Assembly: GCA_963675435.1 (NCBI GenBank)
Contig: OY776216.1
Location: 2,232,001 to 2,296,000 of the forward strand
DNA length: 64,000 nt
Source: Saccharicrinis sp963675435
GTDB lineage: Bacteria; Bacteroidota; Bacteroidia; Bacteroidales; Marinilabiliaceae
Reading direction: 5' to 3'
In this document: positions 46,778 to 55,841 of the stretch, one piece after another
Layout: each line of letters opens with the position of its first letter
How positions within the stretch are numbered: the stretch's first letter is position 1
The notes under the pieces: generated by a model
The model's database searches: none
The model's input: the letters and a program-made list of their open reading frames with translations, nothing else
Told to the model about the DNA's origin: nothing
Position numbers and translations under genes: made by a program

Positions 46778-47328
46778 AAACATTTGATGAATTGTTTGAT
46801 GGCGTAATCAAACACGAAGGCTATTATGCCAACGTAGAGGGCGACCGAGGTGGGGAAACCTATATGGGTGTTGCCCGGAATTTGCATCCCAATTGGGACG
46901 GATGGCAGCTTATTGATGAATACAAACAAGCATTTGGGGAAATAAAGTGGAATACAAAGCTAGATATTCCAAGATTAACGGAATTGGTTAAGGATTTCTA
47001 CAAGCATAACTTCTACGATAAATATAAAATAGGCTATATTGTTTCTGCTCCTTTGCAGGAAATCATTTTTGATTGGTGCGTAAATAGTGGTTACTGGGGT
47101 AGTTGTGGTGTTCAAAAAGTATTGAACCGTTTTTTTGATTACGACCTGAAACTGGATGGGATTATAGGTAAGAATACAATTAAAGCCATTAATTCTTGTC
47201 CTCCGGAATTGTTATTTAAAGCTATTAAATCTGCTAGGATTCATTATTATAATACAATTGCTCAAAAAGGCCAAAATCATAGGTTTTTGAAAGGGTGGTT
47301 GAGAAGGATTGATGCAATTGTATATTAA
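46774..47328 (+). CDS. GH108-type muramidase (endolysin)
   Basis: The 184-residue protein begins with the GH108 catalytic region: IKHEGYYANVEGDRGGETYMGV with the acidic HEG glutamate (about residue 15). A C-terminal peptidoglycan-binding segment (GSCGVQKVLNRFF...LDGIIGKNTIKAI) follows. There is no signal peptide, so it relies on the overlapping upstream holin. It closes the virus-like gene run. Confidence 0.88.
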   Translation: MKTFDELFDGVIKHEGYYANVEGDRGGETYMGVARNLHPNWDGWQLIDEYKQAFGEIKWNTKLDIPRLTELVKDFYKHNFYDKYKIGYIVSAPLQEIIFDWCVNSGYWGSCGVQKVLNRFFDYDLKLDGIIGKNTIKAINSCPPELLFKAIKSARIHYYNTIAQKGQNHRFLKGWLRRIDAIVY

Positions 47329-47421
47329 AAAGTAACTAACAATAGGGGACTGAAACAATATAATATTAATTTCGTAGGTAATTGATGTTATTTGTAACCT
47401 TAATTCAGAAAATATTTTAAA

Positions 47422-47940
47422 ATGAGATATATTTCAATTTTAATCTTTACTCTAGTATTTGCAAACACCATCAACTCTCAGAACTATATTTATTTTGGAG
47501 ATAACCAATATGAAGCTACAGAAACATGGAGTTTCCAAGATAATATGGGTACAATGACCAAATATTACCCTAAAATAACCATCGCTAAAAAAAATAATGG
47601 AGGTTATTTTATGATGTCAATTTCAGCTTCTTTTAAATCTACTTACTTAACAGGTACAACTATAATTTTTCTTAATAATGGGAAAACCATAAAGTGCTTT
47701 GATAAAGGGATAAGAGATCATCTGAACGAAAGAAGTATCGCATTATATTCTTTGACCAATAGCGAAATAGAACTTTTAAAATCTGCAAGGATTACCCAAA
47801 TAAGATACGCAATTAAAGGTGGAGGAATTGGTGGAGAAACCAAATCTTACACTGCTGCAAACAAGAAGCAAATTACATTTGGCGGAGGAAGTAAAACATA
47901 TGAAACTGAAAAGGCTGTAACGGAGCTATTCAAAAAATAA
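47422..47940 (+). CDS. Exported hypothetical protein 1 (accessory)
   Basis: The 172-residue protein starts with a signal peptide (MRYISILIFTLVFANTINSQ, cleavage likely after Ser-Gln region). The remainder is beta-rich. No family recognised. It lies in the AT-rich segment after the lysis genes, the usual place for added moron genes, and is five bases from the next gene. Confidence 0.6.
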   Translation: MRYISILIFTLVFANTINSQNYIYFGDNQYEATETWSFQDNMGTMTKYYPKITIAKKNNGGYFMMSISASFKSTYLTGTTIIFLNNGKTIKCFDKGIRDHLNERSIALYSLTNSEIELLKSARITQIRYAIKGGGIGGETKSYTAANKKQITFGGGSKTYETEKAVTELFKK

Positions 47941-47945
47941 CTATT

Positions 47946-48401
47946 ATGAAGAAATGTGTTATTTTTCTAACCTTTTTATTATTTCAACTTAGCACTTATT
48001 CTCAAGGTGTTGATTTGGGAGATAAGTTTAGCTCTGTAGCTTCAAAGTTTAAGCTTATTGGAATCACTTCAAAGGATAATTCAAAGATTTATCGCTATAC
48101 AGATATCTTTCCAACAACAGTATTCTCTTATAAGGTAGATAAGTTTGAAATTAAAGTATTAAACGACAAAATTGTAAGCTTACATTTTGTATTAATTCCT
48201 GTTGATAATAGTAATGATGTTCCTCTAAGCTTGGTAAAAAATATTGAACAAAAAAGTAAACGTCAAGCAATTAAAAAAGGGGACAAATACTTCTTTGATG
48301 ATATAAGCAGTAAGACCATAGTATTTAGAAAAGACATGCCTGAATATGGAGGAGATAAAATTCATATTGCAGTCATTTCAACAGACTATTTAAGTAGATA
48401 A
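47946..48401 (+). CDS. Exported hypothetical protein 2 (accessory)
   Basis: The 151-residue protein has a signal peptide (CVIFLTFLLFQLSTYSQ) and a compact alpha/beta remainder. It is paired with the previous exported protein. Function not recognised. Possible toxin-immunity or surface factors; this is only context. Confidence 0.58.
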   Translation: MKKCVIFLTFLLFQLSTYSQGVDLGDKFSSVASKFKLIGITSKDNSKIYRYTDIFPTTVFSYKVDKFEIKVLNDKIVSLHFVLIPVDNSNDVPLSLVKNIEQKSKRQAIKKGDKYFFDDISSKTIVFRKDMPEYGGDKIHIAVISTDYLSR

Positions 48402-48402
48402 A

Positions 48403-48434
48403 GAAGTGATAGCTTATCTAGCTATCAGAGCTTC
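48403..48434 (+). terminator. Hairpin after the exported-protein pair
   Basis: TGATAGC (48407-48413) pairs with GCTATCA (48421-48427), extended by GAAG/CTTC at the base. The T-run after it is poor, so it may terminate weakly or stabilise the transcript. Confidence 0.45.
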
Positions 48435-48473
48435 TTCAAATGTAAGCATTGAAATCTGAATTTATACTCATGT

Positions 48474-49478
48474 ATGATTAGTTATCCAATAATTTCTCTT
48501 CCAAATTCTATTACAAGTGATATTACAGCAGAATCATATGTCAAAGAAATAATTGGAGATAAACCACAAGAACCAAGCAAGCCTACAAAACAGAAAACAC
48601 ATGAAGGATGCTTGACCGGCTTTGCCTTTTTTGCAATCGCTGCTGTTGTTGCCTCTGGTGCAATTCCTCTGGGTACTTCTTTACCAGTTGGTCTTGGAAT
48701 AACTGTGGTATTATGGATTATGTATAGTGCAATGGGTCAAAGTGAGTATAGCAAGAATCTAAGAAAATATGAAAATGATTATTCAGCATATGAAAATGAG
48801 TTGAGAAACTATAGTTATGCAAAAATAGAAGCTAAGAAGCATTTAGATAACCTTATAAAAAAAAGAGATAGAAGTTGGAGATTTCAACTAATACAAAAGA
48901 AATTAAAGGAAAATCATTTTAATCTTTCATCTGGTTACGGTAAAAAGGGAGCGAGTGAAGATTATTTTATCGACTATGTAAAGCGATTTTTTCAGTGTAA
49001 GGCATATCAGAATTCCCCTGTAAAATGCAATAGTATTGGCGCAACATTTTACCCTGATGTTATCTTGTTTTTCGAAAAATACAATCTTGCTATCGCAGTT
49101 GAAATCGATGAACCATATAAGCTAAAAGATAGAGAACCAATTCATTATTATAATCTAGAAAATGACATTCCTGTCTTTGTTGATGATGAGATATTTACGA
49201 GAAATATTAATAGTGTATTTACATCACGAACAAAAGAAATCACAAATAATGGTTTTATTTTAGTGCGTTTTGCCGAAAAGCAGATTGTTGATGAACCGCT
49301 AGCTTGTTGTAAGTATATCCGTGATTCTATTGTGCGATATACAGGTATAGATATTCGAAGTAAAAATGAGTTTACAATTGACGACTTAACTACCATAAAT
49401 ACCTGGACATATCAAGAGGCTAAAGAAATGAGTAGAGATAGATACAGAGAAAGTTATCTCAGTAGAATACATCTTTAG
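48474..49478 (+). CDS. Membrane-anchored protein with PD-(D/E)xK-like C-terminal domain
   Basis: The 334-residue protein has a hydrophobic region near 45-85 (two helices), a charged coiled stretch, and a C-terminal domain with ATFYPDVILFF (D) and LAIAVEIDEPY (E-x-D) spaced as in PD-(D/E)xK nucleases; the usual Lys is replaced by Asp. It stands alone after the exported pair. A membrane-tethered nuclease could act as a defence or superinfection factor. The fold call is tentative. Confidence 0.55.
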   Translation: MISYPIISLPNSITSDITAESYVKEIIGDKPQEPSKPTKQKTHEGCLTGFAFFAIAAVVASGAIPLGTSLPVGLGITVVLWIMYSAMGQSEYSKNLRKYENDYSAYENELRNYSYAKIEAKKHLDNLIKKRDRSWRFQLIQKKLKENHFNLSSGYGKKGASEDYFIDYVKRFFQCKAYQNSPVKCNSIGATFYPDVILFFEKYNLAIAVEIDEPYKLKDREPIHYYNLENDIPVFVDDEIFTRNINSVFTSRTKEITNNGFILVRFAEKQIVDEPLACCKYIRDSIVRYTGIDIRSKNEFTIDDLTTINTWTYQEAKEMSRDRYRESYLSRIHL

Positions 49479-49867
49479 ATAAACTATAATTCCTTTGTCA
49501 TAAACTTCACCAAAAAAATATTAGTTTTTTCATTCCGAAGACGAAATCTTGGTTCATAACAAATAAAAGAATATAAAAGTTATCAACAGATTTTCTGAGA
49601 TTTTTTAGCTGTTTTGTTTATCCCGTTGTATGGCAAATTGTATTCCCTCCCGACATCATCAGAATATCGTATGTAATTGATATAAAAATAGATGCAGTTA
49701 TTGAAAAATAATATTCACGGTTGATTGTATGAGTAGTGGCAGATTGCGTGGCAGTTTCCTGTCAAACCGCTACGCAGTTTGAGCGTGCTACAAGCTTTGA
49801 TATTTAGCACATTGCCTGCCATTACTTATACAAAATGTTAGCAGCTGGGCTTTGTTGCCACAACCAA
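49479..49867. other. 389-base non-coding stretch with cassette-end-like palindromic sequence
   Basis: No gene is visible. From about 49730 to 49860 the DNA is GC-richer and folds on itself: GTGGCAGATTGCGTGGCAG, CTACGCAGTTTGAGCG, and ACAAAATGTTAGCAGC. It ends just before the stop of the minus-strand module. Similar spacer DNA borders single-module gene cassettes in Bacteroidota genomes. Confidence 0.45.
49837..49845 (+). repeat. GTTAGCAGC, left inverted repeat of the DUF262-AAA module
   Basis: Exact reverse complement of 53384-53392 on the far side of the four-gene module. Confidence 0.5.
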
Positions 49868-50794
49868 TTATAATATAATATTATGACCTGTATCATCATC
49901 AGTATTACCTAAATCTTCCCCTCGAAAATTATACTCAGTTATATGTTTCCCTCTTCTATCTAACAATTCGAAGGTTCCGTGTCTAAAATCAATAGAAAGA
50001 TATACTGATTGATTTAGTGATTTAAAGATTTTTCGTTTTTTGTCTGCAGTAGAATTTTTGGCACTAAGTCGCTTTTTATGAATCCAACCATTCATTTCGG
50101 CTATATCAGTTCCTACTTTTAGATATAAAGACATCTTTGTGTTTTCATCTGCAGCTTCTAGTTTATTATCGTAATTAAAATCATTAAGATATTGTTCAAT
50201 TTTTTCAGTATATCTAAGAGGTTCGGTTTTAGGATTCCATCTGCCATTTAGTTCCGAGTTTTCAAATTGTTTTTTATTTAAAAAAGACTGATGTACATCA
50301 AAATGAGTGCTACAACTTATATTTAATACAACTTCCGAATTAGTAATTTCTTTTTCAGTTTCATCGAGATATTTGTTGACAACATCAAATTGATTGCAAT
50401 CAAAGGAATTGTCTGTTCTGAAACTTATAAGTGGCATATCATTATTTAGGCTATACTTGAAGAATAATGAGTCTTCGCCTTTATACTCAACATATTGAAT
50501 AAGTTCTTCAATTTCATTTACTTCATTAGATGAAATTTTAGACATCTGGTTAGCAATGATACTTCTTAATCGCTGTTTGTATAGATTACTATTTGGGAGA
50601 GAATCCATAAATGAAATAAACGAGAATGATTGCCCTAATTCTTTTGTTTTAAAATCATCAGGCATAACCATTTTTTCAAAAGAAAAAGTTCTGAGTCTTT
50701 GGCAAACATTAACGAAGTCTTTAATTACAGATTCTTTATCTTGAATAACCTTTGCTGGTAAATATGACAAGTCATTGATATATAGTTGCATCAT
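49868..50794 (-). CDS. Hypothetical 308-residue protein, last gene of the DUF262-AAA module
   Basis: No family recognised. The protein is alpha/beta and charged, without signal or membrane segments. A late segment (YLSIDFRHGTFELLDRRGKHITEYNF) looks beta-rich. It begins three bases after the ATPase gene stop, so it is co-translated and is probably the effector or specificity subunit of the module. Confidence 0.6.
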   Translation of the reverse strand: MMQLYINDLSYLPAKVIQDKESVIKDFVNVCQRLRTFSFEKMVMPDDFKTKELGQSFSFISFMDSLPNSNLYKQRLRSIIANQMSKISSNEVNEIEELIQYVEYKGEDSLFFKYSLNNDMPLISFRTDNSFDCNQFDVVNKYLDETEKEITNSEVVLNISCSTHFDVHQSFLNKKQFENSELNGRWNPKTEPLRYTEKIEQYLNDFNYDNKLEAADENTKMSLYLKVGTDIAEMNGWIHKKRLSAKNSTADKKRKIFKSLNQSVYLSIDFRHGTFELLDRRGKHITEYNFRGEDLGNTDDDTGHNIIL

Positions 50795-50797
50795 ATT

Positions 50798-51901
50798 TTA
50801 CCTTAATAACTCATTCAACATGTTATCCCACTCATCAAAAAAATCAGTTGGCCATCTTTCAACACTACCATCTTCTTCTATTGCAAATGAAATCTTAGAA
50901 TCACCACTTTTAGATTTGCTACTTGTAAAATAATGTATTTGAGTTTTATTACTTGATAACTCTTGTTTTTTGGTAGCAACTCTAATCCCATTTAAGAGGT
51001 GGTCACTATGGGTTTCAATAATTACTTGCATTCCACTTTCAGCAGCTAAAGCCAATAGTCTCCCCATCCTTGATTGCCCTTTAGGATGTAGGTGAGCCTC
51101 TGGATTTTCGACAATTAATAATGAGTCTTTCTTACCTGTTAGGACAGCTAGAATAACTGGTAAAGCATAAGAGAAACCGAAACCAATATTCATTGGGTTG
51201 AATGATTTAGTAGGTTGGTCTTTGAAAGTATATTTTAAATCAATTTTTGACGAATCACTTCCATCAATAGCAACTTTTGTATCAGGGTAAATTATTTCGC
51301 TAACCCAAGCAGAAAGTTGGTCATAAACTTTATTACTAACATGTTTTAAAATCACCTTATTTAATTGAACTACTTCAAGATTATTTACAGCTTCTAAAAT
51401 TCTACTTGCTGAGTATTCACCACTATATCCAATTGGACTGTGGGGTCTGTTTACAGATAATCTATCATAACTAACTCTTGGGCCTATTCGTTCAGCATTT
51501 AAATACTGGAAACTTTCAGAAAACAGAACACTTGAAAAAACGTCTCCTTCTTTTTCTTTATAAGTAAAAGGTAAAGAATTAGACTTCCCTTCTGCAATTA
51601 CTGACCATGTTGCTTTATTATTTTTATCATCAACCAAGGTAAAAGAAACTTCTTTGCTTTCTGCATTAGTACACAACATATCATTAGGACTAATTAAGTT
51701 TACAAGCTCTTTATCCTCAATAACAAGTTTGTTATTGTTTTGCAAATCGCCTCTATCGTAACTTTGCCTTAAAGTAATTAAGGCTTGTACAACAGATGAC
51801 TTTCCCATTCCGTTTATACCAGTTAATAATGTTAATGGGAAAAGCTCAATGAATTCATCCTTGAACCTTTTGAATTGGAATAAATTTATATCAGTTAGCA
51901 T
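50798..51901 (-). CDS. OLD/DUF3696-type AAA ATPase of a putative defence module
   Basis: The 367-residue protein has an ABC-like ATPase without coiled coil: Walker A GINGMGKS (28-35), LLIVENPEAHLHPKGQSRMGRLL as signature/Walker B near residue 256, and a switch VIIETHSDHLLNGIR. These blocks match DUF3696/OLD-like ATPases found in defence systems. It overlaps the DUF262 gene by 11 bases. Confidence 0.82.
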   Translation of the reverse strand: MLTDINLFQFKRFKDEFIELFPLTLLTGINGMGKSSVVQALITLRQSYDRGDLQNNNKLVIEDKELVNLISPNDMLCTNAESKEVSFTLVDDKNNKATWSVIAEGKSNSLPFTYKEKEGDVFSSVLFSESFQYLNAERIGPRVSYDRLSVNRPHSPIGYSGEYSASRILEAVNNLEVVQLNKVILKHVSNKVYDQLSAWVSEIIYPDTKVAIDGSDSSKIDLKYTFKDQPTKSFNPMNIGFGFSYALPVILAVLTGKKDSLLIVENPEAHLHPKGQSRMGRLLALAAESGMQVIIETHSDHLLNGIRVATKKQELSSNKTQIHYFTSSKSKSGDSKISFAIEEDGSVERWPTDFFDEWDNMLNELLR

Positions 51902-52982
51902 TAGTAAAATTGTTTAATATATTTCGAACTGCAAAAAATCTAATCTCTACAGCTTTTCTACTTGATGTACTTGATGAAAAAGATTTGTGAAAATCAATAT
52001 CTTGTAATAAAATTACAAAATCATTAAATATTTCATTTTTACGATTTAGTAAATCGTCTACTTTTTCTTTAGGTAAAAGAGCTAAATTAACTACCCATGA
52101 TTCAAATAATGCAATATTTATCCGAGAACCTTGCTTTTCTCCATTCATATTTAATACGTAAAAAGCTTTTTCCTCAAATATTTGCATGCATGCATTTAAT
52201 GCGTAATTAAAACTATCTTCAATACTATTAAGTTCCTGATGACTAATTTCATATATACTTTCCATTGCATAGTCCAAAAACCTCTCCATAGGAGGAATAT
52301 ATCTGTCTAAAAATTTATAAAAGGCAAAAAAGCGTAGAACAACCTCTTTATCTCTCATTCTATTAGAGGAAATCTTATTATTAGTAACCGTCAAGAACTC
52401 ACTTGAGATAGCTAAATTATCTATAAAATCCGAAGGTAATCCTCTATAATAGGCATTTCTAATTTCTTGTCGACTTAATGAGCTTCCTCCTGTATTTATT
52501 CGTTGAAATATATTTAATTTTACCTTATCGGGAGTTCCAGGATTAATTACGTATGCTTGAATTAAAGATTCTTCAATCATTCTTCTATATTGGAATGATA
52601 ACTCAGAAAACCTTAACCCCTCCAAATCCTTTAAATACTCTAATTCCTTTAAAGCAAATTTTTCTTCTTCAATAAATGAGTATAAAGTTGATAACCTATG
52701 TAGCCCATCAATAATTTTCCAAGGCCTTTCACTTCCGTCAAAATAGAAAATAGGCAGAGGAATCCTCATTAATAAAGATTCGATTAATCTACTTTTCTGA
52801 ATGTAAGACCAAGTACTACTATTACGTTGATAATCTATACCATGCCACAATTCAAGTTCTTTGAAAGAAATCATTTGCATTAAATGATGTATTGTGAAAT
52901 TTTGTTGTCGAATATCTACATCACTAGGGTCGTATGGTAGCTGATTCTCTATGTTGTCAAATATTTCCATATTACCACCCAT
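51891..52982 (-). CDS. DUF262-domain protein (GmrS-like N-terminal NTPase/nuclease fold)
   Basis: The 363-residue protein has the DUF262 pattern: FTIHHLMQMISFKELEL near the start, DYQRNSSTW, and the key motif IIDGLHRLSTLYSF (about residues 94-107; DGLHR in place of DGQQR). DUF262 is the N-terminal part of GmrSD-type restriction enzymes and has a ParB-like fold. The HNH half of GmrD is missing. Two bases separate it from the HTH gene upstream. Confidence 0.78.
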   Translation of the reverse strand: MGGNMEIFDNIENQLPYDPSDVDIRQQNFTIHHLMQMISFKELELWHGIDYQRNSSTWSYIQKSRLIESLLMRIPLPIFYFDGSERPWKIIDGLHRLSTLYSFIEEEKFALKELEYLKDLEGLRFSELSFQYRRMIEESLIQAYVINPGTPDKVKLNIFQRINTGGSSLSRQEIRNAYYRGLPSDFIDNLAISSEFLTVTNNKISSNRMRDKEVVLRFFAFYKFLDRYIPPMERFLDYAMESIYEISHQELNSIEDSFNYALNACMQIFEEKAFYVLNMNGEKQGSRINIALFESWVVNLALLPKEKVDDLLNRKNEIFNDFVILLQDIDFHKSFSSSTSSRKAVEIRFFAVRNILNNFTNAN

Positions 52983-52984
52983 AT

Positions 52985-53284
52985 TTAAATTCTTTGAAAC
53001 TTTGAATCATTTAACTTCTCCTCCAAAAGCAATATTGCCTGTTTGGCAAGTTCTTCTTCCTTTAATATTTCAAATAATTGGTCAGCTAGCCAAAGTGAAA
53101 TCAATTCATTTTTATCGTAATTATACAACTCAGCCAATTGAAGAATGAACTCCCTTTTTATGTTTTTTTCTCCACGTTCCATTTTACTCATGTAGGCAGT
53201 ATCTACTTCTAAAGAAGCAGCAACTTGTCGAAGTAATAAACCTTTTTCTTCCCTTAGTTTTCTTAATGTCTGTCCTATTTCCAT
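52985..53284 (-). CDS. XRE-family HTH regulator of the DUF262-AAA module
   Basis: The 99-residue protein starts with a canonical HTH_3 domain (LRKLREEKGLLLRQVAASLEVDTAYMSKMERG, residues 6-37), followed by a helical tail. It is the first gene of the four-gene operon. A TATATTTG element lies upstream on the minus strand at 53315-53322. Confidence 0.87.
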   Translation of the reverse strand: MEIGQTLRKLREEKGLLLRQVAASLEVDTAYMSKMERGEKNIKREFILQLAELYNYDKNELISLWLADQLFEILKEEELAKQAILLLEEKLNDSKFQRI

Positions 53285-53314
53285 CTTTTATCAAATTGAC
53301 TTGTCGGATTCGGT

Positions 53315-53322
53315 CAAATATA
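53315..53322 (-). promoter_or_regulatory. Bacteroidota -7 element (TATATTTG) for the DUF262-AAA operon
   Basis: On the minus strand TATATTTG matches TAnnTTTG about 30 bases before the HTH start codon. The -33 region is poor. Confidence 0.45.
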
Positions 53323-53383
53323 CTAAAAGTTTATGAATAATTTTTGGGTAAATATTCTGTGGACGATGGTTTCTCTTTGCCTT

Positions 53384-53392
53384 GCTGCTAAC
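53384..53392 (+). repeat. GCTGCTAAC, right inverted repeat of the DUF262-AAA module
   Basis: Reverse complement of 49837-49845. The adjoining GTGTTGTGGTATGAGGTCGT resembles spacer DNA that borders gene cassettes in Bacteroidota. Confidence 0.5.
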
Positions 53393-53522
53393 GTGTTGTG
53401 GTATGAGGTCGTGGCGAAATGACGAGAGAAAATTTGTCCAACTACTACCCAAGCCCGCCCGAATGTATCCGCACTACTAAGCTCGTCTTCTATTAGATAT
53501 TTGAAGAGGATATATTTGGTGC

Positions 53523-53846
53523 ATGAAAAACTCAAGAAGACATACAGCCAAAGAGATGTTTGCTCATTACGAAGCATGGCAACAAGGTGATGCTCCACAA
53601 AAACAATATTGTAAAGAACATGGATTAGCTTATTCCACATTTCAGGCGTGGGGTAAAAGGCTCAAAGAAAGTAAATCTCAAGTTAAATCTGATTCGGGTT
53701 TTATTCCGGTAAATATAAAGTCAGTTCCAGAATCTGAAGAAAAAGAAGCGGTAAACCAGCTGTGCTTATTATTTCCCAACGGTATCCAGTTGCAGTGTCC
53801 GGAAACTGTTAGTCCTGATTTTTTGAAAAAACTGATAAGCCTATAA
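53523..53846 (+). CDS. tnpA: IS66 accessory protein TnpA
   Basis: The 107-residue protein has the TnpA helix-turn-helix (QKQYCKEHGLAYSTFQAWGKRL, residues 26-47) and the usual GFIPVNIK strand. It is three bases from tnpB. Confidence 0.87.
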   Translation: MKNSRRHTAKEMFAHYEAWQQGDAPQKQYCKEHGLAYSTFQAWGKRLKESKSQVKSDSGFIPVNIKSVPESEEKEAVNQLCLLFPNGIQLQCPETVSPDFLKKLISL

Positions 53847-53849
53847 ACT

Positions 53850-54215
53850 ATGTTCGCACTATCAACAGAAAACACATTTCACCTTTACAGCCAGCCCACT
53901 GATATGCGCAAAAGCTTTGATGCATTGTCGGGACTGATTCGCAACCATCTGGACAGCAACCCCCAGAATGGAGACGTTTTTATCTTCATCAATAAGTGTC
54001 GAGATAAGATTAAGTTGCTGCATTGGCAGGGTTCCGGGTTCTTACTTTATTACAAGCGCCTGGAGAAAGGAACATTTGAGCTTCCCAGATATGACACTTC
54101 AGTGGGAAGTATTACTCTGAGCTATGCCCAAATTGTAATGATAGTAGACGGATTATCTATTAAAAACCTACAACAAAGAAAGCGATATCTGCCTCCCGAA
54201 ACACCTGTAAAATAA
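53850..54215 (+). CDS. tnpB: IS66 accessory protein TnpB (Orf2)
   Basis: The 121-residue protein shows TDMRKSFDALSGLI, GDVFIFINKCRDKIKLLHW and GFLLYYKRLEKGTFELP, the Orf2 signature. Confidence 0.92.
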   Translation: MFALSTENTFHLYSQPTDMRKSFDALSGLIRNHLDSNPQNGDVFIFINKCRDKIKLLHWQGSGFLLYYKRLEKGTFELPRYDTSVGSITLSYAQIVMIVDGLSIKNLQQRKRYLPPETPVK

Positions 54216-54317
54216 GGTATTCCAACAAAAATATTTATCAACTCCAAACCTTAATTTTGTTGATAACAACGGTTGGTTTTTCTTTGGTAAATGCCCGTGT
54301 TTGCGTAGTTTCGAAAT

Positions 54318-55841
54318 ATGTCAAAGGAACTGGGAAACAAGGCTTCCGAGCTGGAAAAAGAAAATCAAAAGCTGAAAGGGCTCATCAACTCCATGGAGTC
54401 GGCGATGGGACAGATGCAATCCAGAATGGAGAAAATGCAGTTCCAGATTGATCAAATGAACCGCTTGCTTTATGGAACAAAACGTGAACGTTTCGTTCAC
54501 GATGCTGATGACAAGCAGCTTTCTTTACCTTTTGACGTGCCCGAGGAGGCAGCACCTGAAAAAGAACAGCAGACAATAAACTATGTGCGTACAAAAGAAA
54601 AGAGGCAGCATCCCGGGCGCTTACCTTTGCCATCACACTTACCGGTAGAAGAAATTATATTGGAACCGAAGGAGGACACTTTCGGGATGAAATGCATCGG
54701 AAAAGAAGTGACCGACCAACTGGAACTGGTTCCGGCGAAGCTGTTCATCAAGCGTTATATCCGTCCCAAATACATCAAGTCAATAGACGATAACAATGTC
54801 GATTACAAAGGCGTAATGGCGGAACTCCCTGTTTTTCCAATCGAAAAAGGTATCGCCGGTCCCGGTCTACTATCTCAGGTCATCGTCGACAAGTTTGTGG
54901 ATCACTTGCCTGTTTACCGTCAAATAGAGCGTTTCAAAAGGGAGAACATAAAACTTTCTTCATCTACACTCAACGGTTGGCAGGAAAGCATCAGCAATTT
55001 ACTTGAACCACTATACGATGTTTTAAAGCACAGGGTACTCGCGCAAGGTTATATACAGGCCGATGAAACCCCAATTCCCGTTCTGGATAAACAGAAGAAA
55101 GGGAAAACGCACCGGGGATATTATTGGATTTATCACAGCCCTTTAGAAAAAATGGTGTTCTTCGATTATAACACCGGAAGATCCAGGGAAGGCCCGAAAA
55201 AACTTCTTGGAAACTTCAAAGGCTATCTTCAGACCGATGGCTACCAAGTATATGATCTGATTGCAGCAAAGAATCCGGATATAACCCTGGTCAATTGCAT
55301 GGCCCACGCACGCCGATATTTTGAGAAAGCCTTGCCATATGATCAAAAACAAGCAGAATATGCCATGGGAATGTTCCAAAAACTCTATGCCGTGGAGCGA
55401 AAAGCCCGGGAACAGAACATGCCTCCCAAGGAACGTCACGCTCTGAGGCTTGATGAATCGTTGCCATTGATAAACGAACTGGGGAAATGGATGGTGGAAA
55501 CCTATAAATCTACCAATCCCAAATCTCCGTTGGGCACGGCCACCGCATATTGCATTGAACGTTGGAATAATTTATTGGCTTATCTTAACGATGGCAATTT
55601 GGAAATAGATAATAACCTTGCCGAAAATGCTATTCGCCCAATCACACTCGGCAGGAAGAATTATCTGTTCGCTGGATCTAACCGAGGTGCAGAACGGGCA
55701 GCTATGTTCTATTCGTTCTTTGCTACATGTAAAAAGAACAATGTAAACCCCTTTGAATGGCTGAAAAAGGTGCTTGAAATAATCCCTACCTATAAGGTGA
55801 ACAAACTTGCAGATCTTTTACCTCAGAATTTAAAACTATAG
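54318..55841 (+). CDS. tnpC: IS66 DDE transposase TnpC
   Basis: The 507-residue protein has a coiled N-terminus, the zinc-region-less KRERFVHDADDKQLSLPFD block, DDE residues in IQADETPIP and LQTDGYQVYD, and NLAENAIRPITLGRKNYLFAGS. It is full length. Confidence 0.92.
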   Translation: MSKELGNKASELEKENQKLKGLINSMESAMGQMQSRMEKMQFQIDQMNRLLYGTKRERFVHDADDKQLSLPFDVPEEAAPEKEQQTINYVRTKEKRQHPGRLPLPSHLPVEEIILEPKEDTFGMKCIGKEVTDQLELVPAKLFIKRYIRPKYIKSIDDNNVDYKGVMAELPVFPIEKGIAGPGLLSQVIVDKFVDHLPVYRQIERFKRENIKLSSSTLNGWQESISNLLEPLYDVLKHRVLAQGYIQADETPIPVLDKQKKGKTHRGYYWIYHSPLEKMVFFDYNTGRSREGPKKLLGNFKGYLQTDGYQVYDLIAAKNPDITLVNCMAHARRYFEKALPYDQKQAEYAMGMFQKLYAVERKAREQNMPPKERHALRLDESLPLINELGKWMVETYKSTNPKSPLGTATAYCIERWNNLLAYLNDGNLEIDNNLAENAIRPITLGRKNYLFAGSNRGAERAAMFYSFFATCKKNNVNPFEWLKKVLEIIPTYKVNKLADLLPQNLKL

